DNA of 64,000 nt from an uncultured Clostridia bacterium (GTDB lineage Bacteria; Bacillota; Clostridia; Christensenellales; Aristaeellaceae), in the NCBI GenBank assembly GCA_946413245.1, contig CAMKJS010000009.1, positions 1 through 64,000 of the forward strand. Direction: 5' to 3'. Below, in pieces: positions 50,969 through 59,363 of this stretch (position 1 is its first letter; each line of letters opens with the position of its first letter). A program made the translations under genes and the position numbers. Under the pieces are notes generated by a model, which did no database searches, had not been told where the DNA came from, and worked only from the letters and a program-made list of their open reading frames with translations.

Positions 50969-50998
50969 ATTATGATTCCATACGCTGGATTGTGTCAA
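50969..50998 (-). promoter_or_regulatory. Promoter of the transglutaminase-LRR gene
   Basis: Minus-strand -35 TTGACA (50993-50998), 18-base spacer, -10 CATAAT (50969-50974). Confidence 0.7.
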
Positions 50999-51237
50999 GA
51001 CAGTTTGGCCTGAAAAAGCAAAGCAATCGGCTGTGTTTATACCGCAGGACATGCTGAAAACCTGAGGAAACACACCGGTGAACATGAAAAAATATCTTTC
51101 AGCAATATGCCGGAAGGAATCCGAAAGGGCGTATCGAATTTTAGCATCAGAACGAATGATATGCCAACGGGAGATTGTTGATTGTTTATATGCTGAGAAT
51201 CCGAATACGATTCGCTGCTGTCGAAAGGAGAACGGTC
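50999..51237. other. Divergent intergenic region, no gene supported
   Basis: Between the promoter above and the LRR gene at 51238 I see no clear promoter for that gene. An open frame from ATGAACATG at 51072-51080 continues into the LRR gene in another frame, but it lacks a ribosome binding site and family similarity. Confidence 0.5.
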
Positions 51238-53145
51238 ATGATAAAACAGCTTACAAAAGCAATGGTACTGAGCCTGCTCTTCGTGCTGCTGTGCGCGTTT
51301 GCGCTGGCAGATGTTGAAATCAATGAAACGAACTTCCCGGATGAAAACTTCCGGAACTATGTCCTGGAAGAATATGACAAGGACGGGGACGGGGTTCTGA
51401 GTGACGAAAAGATCGCCAAAACGACGCATATGTATCTTGACGGTCTGAAGATCAAAGATCTCAGCGGTCTCAAGTACTTCACCGCACTCGAGCTGCTTTA
51501 TTGTGACCGCAATCCCCTGACAACTCTGGACATCAGCAAAAACACAGAACTCCGCTGCCTGAATATCTGCAAAACGTACATCTCCCGGCTGGATGTAAGC
51601 CGGTGCCCGGCCCTTGTCAAACTGGTGAAGAAGTATGAACGGGAGCCGGTTTCCACCCAGTCGACCGGAGAATATGACGAGTGGAACGCCCATGATTACG
51701 GCCGTACCATTCTGTCCGTTCCCCGCACGACAACCGTGATTGCCGGCGATTTTGTCAGCCGGCCACAGGTGAAAACCGACAGCGCTTTCTTTCCGGACGA
51801 GAATTTCCGGCAGGCGGTCACAGCTTTCGATACGGATCACGACGGAGAACTGAGCGATGCCGAAATAGCTGCCGTCACAGAAATACAATGCAGGGATTTA
51901 TCCATAGAATCCCTCGAAGGGATTGGATATTTCACGGAGCTTGTTACCCTGGACTGTAGTTGTAATTCGATATCCGAACTTGATCTGAGACAGAATACCG
52001 GACTGAAATATCTGTACTGTCAGATGAACTGCATCGAATCCCTCAATCTCAGCAAAAACACGCTGCTCAGGGAACTGAGCTGTGATTATAATGGCTTGAC
52101 TTCCCTGGATCTCAGCCATTGCCCGGCGCTGATCAGGCTGGATTGCCATTGCAATTATCTGGCTTCGCTGGATGTCAGCTGCTGTCCTGCCCTGACGTCT
52201 CTGTACTGTTACGGTAACGGAATGACATCTCTGGATCTGAAGAACAACACAAAACTGGTTACCCTGTATGTCGGAGATCATTCGATCAGCGACGGATTCA
52301 ATAAACTGACCAGTCTGGATATCAGTCACTGTACCAAACTGCGTCAGCTGGCATGTCAGGCATCCGGGCTGAAAGTGCTGGATGTAAGCAACTGTCCCAA
52401 ACTGAAAAATCTTGTTCAGAAAAAAGAACGGTGTGCAGATATTATCATCAATTACTGGCGTGAGGGAGAAACGTATCTGACGGTCGATGAGGGCTTGCCT
52501 GTGATCGCTGGATCAATGATCAGCGCGACCGCAAATAACGGAAAGTACTTGATTTCAGGAAATGCCGCAACCTTTATGGGACTTTTATGGGACGATTCCG
52601 TGGAATCAGTGACCATTCCGCCTACGATGAAAGTCCTCGGGAAAACGTATAAGATCACATCCGTTGCTTCCGACGCCTGCCGCAACCTACGTGAATTGTC
52701 ATCTGTGACCATAGGCAAATATGTAAAGACAATCGGAAAGAACGCTTTCCGGAACTGCACCGCGCTGACTGAAATCAAGGCAGGAACCGCGATAGTAAGC
52801 GTTGGTGATTTCGCCTTTTGCGGCTGCAAGGCGCTGAAGACCTTTCCGGTGCTTGGCAAGCTGCAGGCCATCGGGGCAAACGCGTTCAGGAGCTGTGTGA
52901 AACTGGCCAGGTTCATGCTGGGTTCGGCTGTCAAATCCATCGGGGCGAACGCGTTTTATGGATGCAAGGCCTTGAAGGCGCTTACCGTCAAGACAACGAA
53001 ACTGACTGCGAACAACGTCGGTGCCGGAGCTTTCAAGGGGATTTACAGGAAAGCCGCCTTCAAGTGCCCGGCGGCGAAACTGAAAGCGTATAAAACGCTG
53101 TTCGTGAAGAAAGGCGCTCCGAAAACCTGTATATTTGAAAAGTGA
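51238..53145 (+). CDS. Secreted LRR protein with two calcium motifs, divergent tail
   Basis: 635 aa from the ATG at 51238 after AAAGGAG. Signal peptide at 1-25 (MIKQLTKAMVLSLLFVLLCAFALA). Two copies of a unit containing NFPDENFR and an EF-hand-like loop: DKDGDGVLSDEK near 50 and DTDHDGELSDAE near 208, each followed by LRRs. So the N-terminal block looks internally duplicated. The last 150 residues are LRR_5 repeats, but the tail (KKGAPKTCIFEK) is the most diverged in the window and there is no Pro-Thr linker. Its N-terminal sequence closely resembles the gene at 229. Confidence 0.85.
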   Translation: MIKQLTKAMVLSLLFVLLCAFALADVEINETNFPDENFRNYVLEEYDKDGDGVLSDEKIAKTTHMYLDGLKIKDLSGLKYFTALELLYCDRNPLTTLDISKNTELRCLNICKTYISRLDVSRCPALVKLVKKYEREPVSTQSTGEYDEWNAHDYGRTILSVPRTTTVIAGDFVSRPQVKTDSAFFPDENFRQAVTAFDTDHDGELSDAEIAAVTEIQCRDLSIESLEGIGYFTELVTLDCSCNSISELDLRQNTGLKYLYCQMNCIESLNLSKNTLLRELSCDYNGLTSLDLSHCPALIRLDCHCNYLASLDVSCCPALTSLYCYGNGMTSLDLKNNTKLVTLYVGDHSISDGFNKLTSLDISHCTKLRQLACQASGLKVLDVSNCPKLKNLVQKKERCADIIINYWREGETYLTVDEGLPVIAGSMISATANNGKYLISGNAATFMGLLWDDSVESVTIPPTMKVLGKTYKITSVASDACRNLRELSSVTIGKYVKTIGKNAFRNCTALTEIKAGTAIVSVGDFAFCGCKALKTFPVLGKLQAIGANAFRSCVKLARFMLGSAVKSIGANAFYGCKALKALTVKTTKLTANNVGAGAFKGIYRKAAFKCPAAKLKAYKTLFVKKGAPKTCIFEK

Positions 53146-53201
53146 TATTCTGTGAACCGAAGAGATCAGTTCATGCATATAGTAAGAACATGCGGGATAA
53201 G

Positions 53202-53230
53202 ACAGCCCTGCCTGATATCGGCAGGGCTGT
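53202..53230. terminator. Hairpin between convergent genes
   Basis: ACAGCCCTGCC (53202-53212) pairs perfectly with GGCAGGGCTGT (53220-53230), loop TGATATC; no long T run. Confidence 0.75.
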
Positions 53231-53262
53231 TGTGCGGATCAGAGGAGAACCGTCTCTGCTGT

Positions 53263-54771
53263 TTATTTACCGGATTTGAGGCGGATTACATTCCAGGACA
53301 GCGGCGCGAGATCCGCGCAGAGCATACCGCCTTCCACGGCTGCTTTCCCGGCGTGGGGCTTCACGTTCTCCGGATTCTCCTCCGTGTTGGTAGCCTTGGG
53401 ATCGGAGTGAGAAAGGACGATGCATTCGTCCGGAGCATATCTGCCTTCAAAGCCCCGTAGTTCGATCCGGAGCGGAAGGGTCTCCGTCAGGCTTCGGTTG
53501 ACGGCAAAAACGGTGACTCCGCCGTCGTCGTTCAGGACGGGAACAGCATCCAGCCAGGGGACATCCGCATAGTCCCTGCTGTCGTACTTCGGCGAGTCGA
53601 TCCGCGGAATCAGCACGGTTCCACGCCCGTACCGGGAGAAGTGCAGGAAGGCGTAATAGGGCGGCAGAACCCAGCAGCCTCCTCCGTTGCGCGTGCGGAT
53701 ATGGGAGATGCAGTTGCACAGCTCGGACAGGCAGGCGATTTTGACCAGATCGCAGTGGCAGAGAATGGTGATGAGCATGGAGCCCAGCGCGGCGGCATCC
53801 TCCATGGTATAAATATCCTCCAGCAGCGGCGGCGCGATCGTCCAGCGGGGCTTCTCCATGCGCTCGTTTCCGGATACGGTGTGCCAGGTGTTGTATTCGT
53901 CAAAGGAAATATACAGGTCGTGGTTCGAACGCTTCCGGGCTTTGACATAGGCAAACAGGCCGCCGAGCTGCCTGAAGAACAGATCGGTTGACAGGGCCTT
54001 TGCCAGGTAATTGGGCGTGTCTCCCTTCAGATTGCTGATGTAATGATGCACGGAAAGGTAATCCACCTGTTCCCAAGCCTCGTCCATCGCCGCGACGTCG
54101 AAATCCGGATAGGTGGGCATTTCCGGATTGGAGGAGCCTGCCAGCACTGTTTTGATGGTGGGATCGACGAGCTTCATGGCCTTGGAGGCTTCCCGCGCGA
54201 GATGGCCGTATGCCGCTCCGCTGTTCTGCCCCACCTGCCAGGGACCGTCGATCTCGTTGGACAGGCACCAGTATCGATACCCGTGCGGCGCGGGATATCC
54301 GTGGCTGCGCCGCAGGTCGGACCAGTACGTGCCGCCTTCCAGATTGCAGTATTCCACGCAGTCCATGGCCTCCAGCACACCCCGGGTAGCCAGGTTGACC
54401 GTCATCATGACATCGGAACCGTTCAGTCTGGACCAGTCGGCAAACTCGTTGATTCCGAACTCGTTGGTTTCAATGCACTGCCATGCCACCTCCGCGCGGC
54501 GGGGACGATTCTCTTTTGGCCCGACGGAATCCTCCCAGCGGAATGTGGAGGTATAATTTCCCCCGGGGAAGCGGTTCATGGTCAGATTCAGCGGTTTGAT
54601 CAGGGAAAGGACGTCACGTCGGAATCCTTTTTCATCCGCGGAGGGATGCCCCGGTTCATAGAGGCCTCCGTAAATACATCTTCCCAGCGGCTCCACAAAG
54701 GAGCTGAACAGGGTCTCCTCCGTGCGGGCGAGCGTATAGTCGCGGTCAATGATCATGCGAGCGGTTTTCAT
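53263..54771 (-). CDS. Alpha-L-arabinofuranosidase, GH51
   Basis: 502 aa from the ATG at 54769-54771 after GGGGAGGAAA. TIM barrel with the GH51 signatures: FVEPLGRCIYGGLYEPGHP, NRFPGGNYTSTFRWEDSVG, acid/base Glu173 in WCLSNEIDGPW and nucleophile Glu292 in YISFDEYNTW. The C-terminal 130 residues form the usual beta-sandwich. No signal peptide: a cytoplasmic enzyme that releases arabinose from arabinoxylan or arabinan oligosaccharides. A minus-strand TATAAT at 54831-54836 probably drives it. Confidence 0.93.
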   Translation of the reverse strand: MKTARMIIDRDYTLARTEETLFSSFVEPLGRCIYGGLYEPGHPSADEKGFRRDVLSLIKPLNLTMNRFPGGNYTSTFRWEDSVGPKENRPRRAEVAWQCIETNEFGINEFADWSRLNGSDVMMTVNLATRGVLEAMDCVEYCNLEGGTYWSDLRRSHGYPAPHGYRYWCLSNEIDGPWQVGQNSGAAYGHLAREASKAMKLVDPTIKTVLAGSSNPEMPTYPDFDVAAMDEAWEQVDYLSVHHYISNLKGDTPNYLAKALSTDLFFRQLGGLFAYVKARKRSNHDLYISFDEYNTWHTVSGNERMEKPRWTIAPPLLEDIYTMEDAAALGSMLITILCHCDLVKIACLSELCNCISHIRTRNGGGCWVLPPYYAFLHFSRYGRGTVLIPRIDSPKYDSRDYADVPWLDAVPVLNDDGGVTVFAVNRSLTETLPLRIELRGFEGRYAPDECIVLSHSDPKATNTEENPENVKPHAGKAAVEGGMLCADLAPLSWNVIRLKSGK

Positions 54772-54930
54772 GCGGTTTCCTCCCCTCAATTCTGTCTTGC
54801 GTCCTGACAGGTATAAATGTTTCTCCGGAAATTATAGCGAAAGCTTCCGGATCCTGTGTTCCGTTACTGACAGTTTACTCCCTGAAGTTCACTCTAATAC
54901 AATACCTTTCCGGGAATGTTTTGCAGTAAC

Positions 54931-54991
54931 TATAATCAAAAAGATGCTGCATTTTTTCAGCATCTTTTTTGCTACAGTAAGGATACCGGAA
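54931..54991 (+). repeat. Dispersed repeat, copy B
   Basis: TATAAT (54931-54936), then a perfect hairpin AAAAAGATGCTG (54938-54949), CATTTTTT loop-side, CAGCATCTTTTT (54958-54969), then TTTTGCTACAGTAAG. The first hairpin arm and the last stretch recur in copy C at 57.8 kb. It precedes the HIRAN gene by about 65 bases. Confidence 0.8.
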
Positions 54992-55053
54992 AGGGAAGGG
55001 ATTATGCAACCACTCTTCCGTACCGATTGCAGACTGAGAAGGAGGAACGTCCG

Positions 55054-55422
55054 ATGAAGCTCTATTTCACGATCGCGGGAACGAATCATTATTTCGGGCA
55101 GGATTTCATGGAGAAGGGCATGCCGGTTTGCCTGGAGAAGGAGCCTGACAACGTGCACGACCGGGAAGCCATCAAGGTAACGATGGAGGGCCTTGGCCTG
55201 GTGGGCTATGTGGCGAACAGCCCCTACACCGTCCTGGGGGAGAGCTGCAGCGCCGGCCGCCTGTATGACAGAATCGGCGATACGGCGGAGGGCGTCATCC
55301 TGTACGTGCTGGACAAGGGCGTTCTCTGCACCCTGAAGACGGAAAAAAAACCGGAGAACAGGGAACCGGAGACCAGGGAACCGGAGGAAAAACCGGAGAC
55401 CGGTGAACCGCTGCCGTGGTGA
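55054..55422 (+). CDS. HIRAN-domain protein
   Basis: 122 aa from the ATG at 55054 after AAGGAGG. Residues 1-95 match the HIRAN fold: FTIAGTNHYFG, CLEKEPDNVHDREAIKV and GLGLVGYVANS are its hallmark strands. HIRAN domains in bacteria bind single-stranded or damaged DNA ends or stand alone near helicases; here no helicase is adjacent. The C-terminal tail is a charged low-complexity run of Glu-Pro-Lys with the unit REPE(T/E), unusual for the family. A small gene follows 94 bases later. Confidence 0.85.
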   Translation: MKLYFTIAGTNHYFGQDFMEKGMPVCLEKEPDNVHDREAIKVTMEGLGLVGYVANSPYTVLGESCSAGRLYDRIGDTAEGVILYVLDKGVLCTLKTEKKPENREPETREPEEKPETGEPLPW

Positions 55423-55516
55423 CGCTGCTGCAGGAAAGGGGCATGGATGCCAGCCCTGTGAAACACCGGGGCAGGTCATCCAACAAAGAGAACAAGCAGA
55501 AATGGAGGATTGCTTC

Positions 55517-55732
55517 ATGGAACTGGATAAAATCGTCACGGAAATCGCCGGCGGACTGACCGGTAACGCCAAAACCGATCTTCCGTATCTGATGTCCCAG
55601 GTGGAAAAGTACCGGAACCATCAGCTGTCCGGAGAGATCCTGCGCGCCTGCGGGCGGCTGGTCTTCGGATGCATTCCGGAGAAGAAGCGGCCGGAGCTTT
55701 GCCGGATTGTAAGCGGACGGGGAAGACTGTGA
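55517..55732 (+). CDS. Small hypothetical protein
   Basis: 71 aa. ATG at 55517 follows ATGGAGGATTGCTTC, with GGAGG nine bases before the start. Mostly alpha-helical by eye (MELDKIVTEIAGGL; DLPYLMSQVEKYRNHQLSGEIL), with two cysteines and a Lys-Arg-rich end. I do not recognise it. It follows the HIRAN gene in the same direction and precedes a terminator, so the two likely form one transcript. Confidence 0.6.
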   Translation: MELDKIVTEIAGGLTGNAKTDLPYLMSQVEKYRNHQLSGEILRACGRLVFGCIPEKKRPELCRIVSGRGRL

Positions 55733-55785
55733 TCATTCGCAGAAAACGTTGGAAGTTCACTTTGCTGCAGCCAGCCGATAACAGG

Positions 55786-55823
55786 AACGGGCACTGACCG
55801 ACGATATGGTTAGCGCCCGTTTT
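55786..55823. terminator. Bidirectional terminator
   Basis: AACGGGC (55786-55792) pairs with GCCCGTT (55815-55821), then TT; it separates the small gene from the convergent oxidoreductase. Confidence 0.7.
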
Positions 55824-55835
55824 GCGGCGCAGGGG

Positions 55836-56933
55836 TCAGTACTTTTTGCCGATTTCCAGGGCGGGCTGCTGCTCGTAACCTTCCTGCAGCTTCCATTCCC
55901 GGCCTTCCCTGGCTGAGTCGTGAAAGGCGCACATAATGTCAAGCACATGGTATGTCTGGCCGGCGTTGGCGCGGGGCGTTCTTCCCTCTCTCAGGGCTTC
56001 GCACAGATCGGCCACGCCGATGCCCCGGCTGTTCTCCTGATATCCGTATACCACGGGGACTTCCTCATAGTGCTGTCCGCCTCCCCGCAGCAGTCTGACG
56101 GGCCCGCCGAATCCGTTGGGATCCGGTATAATGATGCTGCCCCGGGAGCCGAACACTTCCACGCATGCCTGGTGATCGTCGTATACGTCGAAAGTGGTCG
56201 TGAGCGTTCCGACGGCGCCGTTTCTGAATTTCATCAGCCCGGCGATGTGGGTCGGCACCTCCACGTCCACCAGCGTGCCCCGCAGCGGCTCGGATGTGAT
56301 CAGCCGCTGCGGAAAGGTGATACGGGTATATGCCATGACGGCGTCCACCGCGCCGGCCAGATTCACCATGCAGGTGAGGTAATACGGTCCCATATCGAAC
56401 ATGGGTCCTCCGCCCGTCTGATAGTAAAAAGCGGGATTGGGATGCCAGGACTCGTGGCCGTGGCAGCGCATGGAAGCGTTTACCGCCACGACATCGCCGA
56501 TCCAGCCATCGTCGATCAGTTTGCGGCAGGTCTGTATTCCGCCGCCCATAAAGGTGTCCGGAGCTCCTCCCAGCAGCAGGCCCTTTTCCGCGGCCAGCTT
56601 CACCTGCTTTTCGCCGTCCGCCCGGTTCGTCGCCAGCGGTTTCTCGCAATAGGCATGCTTGCCCGCCTGCAGGGCCATCATGTTGATCCGGCAGTGCTGC
56701 CCCGGATTGGTAAGATTGACGATCAGTTCGATTTCCGGATCTGCGATGATCTCCTCAAGGGTAAAGTATGCCTTGGGGATGCCGTACTTTTTCTGTGCTT
56801 CCTGAGCCTTTTCGGGAATCAGGTCGCATACCGCCGCGACGTTCACAACATTGGAGAACATACCCGTCAGATTGGTGAGGTAAATTGAGCTGATGTTGCC
56901 GCAGCCTATGACGCCCACATTGACTTTTTTCAT
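55836..56933 (-). CDS. Gfo/Idh/MocA-family NAD(P)-dependent oxidoreductase
   Basis: 365 aa from the ATG at 56931-56933 after AGGAGG. N-terminal Rossmann domain with VGVIGCGNISSIY; the catalytic-lysine motif CEKPLATN at about 94-101; C-terminal substrate-binding beta-sheet domain with GPYYLTCMVNLAG. Family members oxidise or epimerise sugars such as inositol, glucose or N-acetylated sugars. It starts 25 bases after the ThuA-like gene and is surely co-transcribed; ThuA and Gfo/Idh genes are often paired in sugar catabolism. Confidence 0.92.
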   Translation of the reverse strand: MKKVNVGVIGCGNISSIYLTNLTGMFSNVVNVAAVCDLIPEKAQEAQKKYGIPKAYFTLEEIIADPEIELIVNLTNPGQHCRINMMALQAGKHAYCEKPLATNRADGEKQVKLAAEKGLLLGGAPDTFMGGGIQTCRKLIDDGWIGDVVAVNASMRCHGHESWHPNPAFYYQTGGGPMFDMGPYYLTCMVNLAGAVDAVMAYTRITFPQRLITSEPLRGTLVDVEVPTHIAGLMKFRNGAVGTLTTTFDVYDDHQACVEVFGSRGSIIIPDPNGFGGPVRLLRGGGQHYEEVPVVYGYQENSRGIGVADLCEALREGRTPRANAGQTYHVLDIMCAFHDSAREGREWKLQEGYEQQPALEIGKKY

Positions 56934-56958
56934 CGGATGCTCCTCCTTCTGCTCCGCG

Positions 56959-57684
56959 TCAATACATTTTTGCTGTGCTTGTATATTGCTCGGGATCGGG
57001 ACTCGTGTCGCGGAAAATCTGCTTGCCATCGGCAGCCCATAGCATACCGCGGCGCATCATTTCCTGTGCCTCGGGAATATCGAACACGTCGTCATGATGG
57101 CCCAGGGAATTGTAGTAGACCCGGCCGTGACCCCAGCGCTTGGTCCAGGCCACCGGCACGTCCACTTCGCCGTTGGCGGCGTGGTAGTAGTTGACTACCG
57201 GGTAACGGGTGGTGGCCAGTACCTCGTTGGCAGGATCCACATGCACATAGTACTGCTCGGAGCAAACGTCGAAATCCGGGATGCCCTCCACCAGCGGAGA
57301 GGAACCCCGGCGGATATTCACCCGGTAGTGCGTGCCGTCTCCGCCCGGATGGGAGACCCACTGGCCGCCGGTCATAAACTGCCACTCGGTATCCGTGCGG
57401 AAGGCGTCGCACATGCCGCCGTGGCATCCCGCCAGCCCCAGACCGTATTTGCCCACGGCCTCAGCCACCGCCACGCTCTGCCCGTGTTCGATCGTTCCCA
57501 TGGTCCACACGGGAACCAGCAGGTCGATTTCGTTGAGCTCCTCCCGCCGTTTCTCCAGCACTGTCAGCGTATCGAACACTTCCACGTCAAAGCCTTCTCC
57601 GCGAAGAATCCCCGCAAACCGCCGTGATATCAGATCCGGTTCATGGCCGTCCCAGCCACCCTGCACAATCCATGCCTTTTTCAT
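56959..57684 (-). CDS. ThuA-like class-I glutamine-amidotransferase-fold protein
   Basis: 241 aa; GAGAGGAAG is about ten bases before the ATG. Key stretches: GGWDGHEP near the start, GLAGCHGGMCDAF with the family's Cys-His-Gly-Gly, a SHPGGDGTHYRVN segment, and GRVYYNSLGHHDDVF. ThuA proteins (trehalose utilisation) are thought to act with sugar dehydrogenases on keto-disaccharides; the true reaction is uncertain. First gene of a two-gene operon with the Gfo/Idh enzyme. A minus-strand TATAAT at 57753-57758 is a candidate -10. Confidence 0.85.
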   Translation of the reverse strand: MKKAWIVQGGWDGHEPDLISRRFAGILRGEGFDVEVFDTLTVLEKRREELNEIDLLVPVWTMGTIEHGQSVAVAEAVGKYGLGLAGCHGGMCDAFRTDTEWQFMTGGQWVSHPGGDGTHYRVNIRRGSSPLVEGIPDFDVCSEQYYVHVDPANEVLATTRYPVVNYYHAANGEVDVPVAWTKRWGHGRVYYNSLGHHDDVFDIPEAQEMMRRGMLWAADGKQIFRDTSPDPEQYTSTAKMY

Positions 57685-57823
57685 GTGGTTCCGCTTCCTC
57701 TCTTTTGTATATTTTGTCCGTTTTGCCTGACTTTTGCTTTGGCCTTGCATGCATTATATCACATTTTCATGACGGATTCCCTGCAGTCGGGAAACAAGAT
57801 CCGAAAAAACCGAAAGGACAGAA

Positions 57824-57876
57824 AAAAGATGCTGCATTTTTCGCACATCGATTTTGCTACAGTAAGCATGCCGGGA
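57824..57876 (+). repeat. Dispersed repeat, copy C
   Basis: AAAAAGATGCTGCATTTTT is identical to copy B over 19 bases, but the second hairpin arm is degraded. TTTTGCTACAGTAAG (15 bases) also matches B exactly, and AAGCATGCCGGGA matches copy A exactly. It lies in the 338-base divergent region before 58023, in which I see no other gene. Confidence 0.8.
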
Positions 57877-58022
57877 AAGAACCGGCGAACAGGTCTGGGG
57901 TGTTTCTGCGCGGACTGTCGTCCCGGCCTTCAGGACTGCGGACTTTTTCCGAAGTCGCCCGGAAAGCGACCGGAAGAAATCCACAGGGATGTATCATGAT
58001 TCCGGAAAGGGGGAGAAACGAA

Positions 58023-58514
58023 ATGACCGAACTGGAGAAGAGATTTGCCCTGCTGGAAGAACTCCGGACGAACCCGGAGAAGTATCTTCCGCTCATGGAC
58101 CATGCCTGGCAATACTTCCCGGACAGGGATGATGGAGAAAACGTATATGACGACCCGGAACACAACATCGGTTGGAACGTGGGCCTGCTGGAGGGAAACC
58201 GTCCCTGGTTCCTGGAATGCTGGGCGACATGCGGCATTACGATACTGACATACTTTATACCGACTGCCGGGATCGAAAACTACAGTAAAGATGATCTGAT
58301 TGCCCTCCTGGAAGGGGCGAAGCTTTTCCGGATCCTGGATCCGCAGAACCCCAGGACGGAGGCACGGAAATGTGAGGACGGCCATGGGAATGAATTTTTC
58401 TCCGTCAACATCGTCGTTGGAGACGAGGAAGGCACCTACGTCGAGGGAGGGAAGATCTTTCCCTTCCCGGCGCTGAACGATTTCAACCGAGGAAACGGAT
58501 GCAGAAACAAATGA
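58023..58514 (+). CDS. Hypothetical acidic protein
   Basis: 163 aa from the ATG at 58023 after GGGGGAGAA. Highly acidic, with conserved-looking aromatic stretches (HAWQYFPDRDDGENVYDD; RPWFLECWATCGITILTYFIP) and two nearby cysteines. No signal peptide, no clear membrane helix and no domain I recognise. It may be an immunity-like or stand-alone small-cluster protein. It lies 49 bases before the zinc-ribbon gene and about 150 bases after copy C of the repeat. Confidence 0.65.
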   Translation: MTELEKRFALLEELRTNPEKYLPLMDHAWQYFPDRDDGENVYDDPEHNIGWNVGLLEGNRPWFLECWATCGITILTYFIPTAGIENYSKDDLIALLEGAKLFRILDPQNPRTEARKCEDGHGNEFFSVNIVVGDEEGTYVEGGKIFPFPALNDFNRGNGCRNK

Positions 58515-58563
58515 ATCATCGGGAAATCCGGATACAGACCCGAACAAGAGGAGGAAGATGATC

Positions 58564-59055
58564 ATGGGAGACGGAACGACTTTCCGCTGCAGGCACTGCG
58601 GCTATGAATACACCGCCTATACAGGTATCGGGTTTTTATTTCCGGAGGTATACGAGGAAACGGTTCGGGAAATCCGGAAAGGAAACTTCGGCCTGCCCTG
58701 GAAGGAGCTCTTCGAGAACACGCCCGGGGCAGCGGTGAACGCCGGAATGGAACTGTACGTATGCACCGGCTGCGGACTCCTTTCAGCGGAACAGAACCTG
58801 TCTGTTTATGAGCCGAAAGACCCGAATCTTTCCAAGATCCATACAACCCGGTTCGCGGCTGCCTATCCGGCTGTCGGTGGGGAGTATGTGACGCCGCATG
58901 AACTGGAGCGGGATTACCTGCTGGTACAGGCTTTCCCGCACAAATGCTTGGAATGCGGTGAACGAATGCGCCGGTATACAGCAAACGAAATCCCGGAATG
59001 CCCGAAGTGCCGTCAGGAAAGAATGGAACCTTCCGGGGAAATCCTGTGGGACTGA
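58564..59055 (+). CDS. Zinc-ribbon protein, unknown function
   Basis: 163 aa from the ATG at 58564, nine bases after AGGAGG (an ATG at 58558 is too near). Three CxxC pairs: CRHCG at the start, CTGCG in the middle, and CLECG with CPKCR at the end, enough for two zinc ribbons. The region between is hydrophilic. Probably a cytoplasmic zinc-binding protein co-transcribed with the gene before it. A decayed piece of a paralogue is at 62411-62479. Confidence 0.7.
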   Translation: MGDGTTFRCRHCGYEYTAYTGIGFLFPEVYEETVREIRKGNFGLPWKELFENTPGAAVNAGMELYVCTGCGLLSAEQNLSVYEPKDPNLSKIHTTRFAAAYPAVGGEYVTPHELERDYLLVQAFPHKCLECGERMRRYTANEIPECPKCRQERMEPSGEILWD

Positions 59056-59363
59056 ATGGATAAACAGTAAGCCTGGCGAAGAGAAATCCGGTCTCTTTTC
59101 TGACAAATGGAATGTGACAACAGAACCACTACCTTGTCACACAGGGGGAAATAACCATCTGTATTTGTCGGATTCCGTCCTGTAATACCGGGCTTCCGGC
59201 GAGTATGATCATCATGGCGGATCGTACAGGAATTGTTGCTTGCAAAAGCATACCCGAAACATACTTCCCGGTTGCAAATGCATCGGCAGAACTGCCGGGA
59301 TGCATCCGCTGCCCAAATGAGTCAGAAAGAACCGTCCCCGTTGTGACATAGAGGAGAATACAC
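59056..59363. other. Intergenic stretch with an inverted repeat; no gene seen
   Basis: GTGACAA (59114-59120) pairs with TTGTCAC (59134-59140). Near the other end, AGAACCGTCCCCGTTGTGAC (about 59329-59348) resembles the AGAACCACTACCTTGTCAC at about 59122-59140, as if two ends of a decayed repeat. A weak AAGAGA/TCTCTT hairpin lies at 59079-59097. Confidence 0.5.

Noticed and set aside
51078-51317. Small plus-strand gene before the LRR gene
   Set aside because: No ribosome binding site, overlaps the start of the LRR gene in another frame, and resembles no family.
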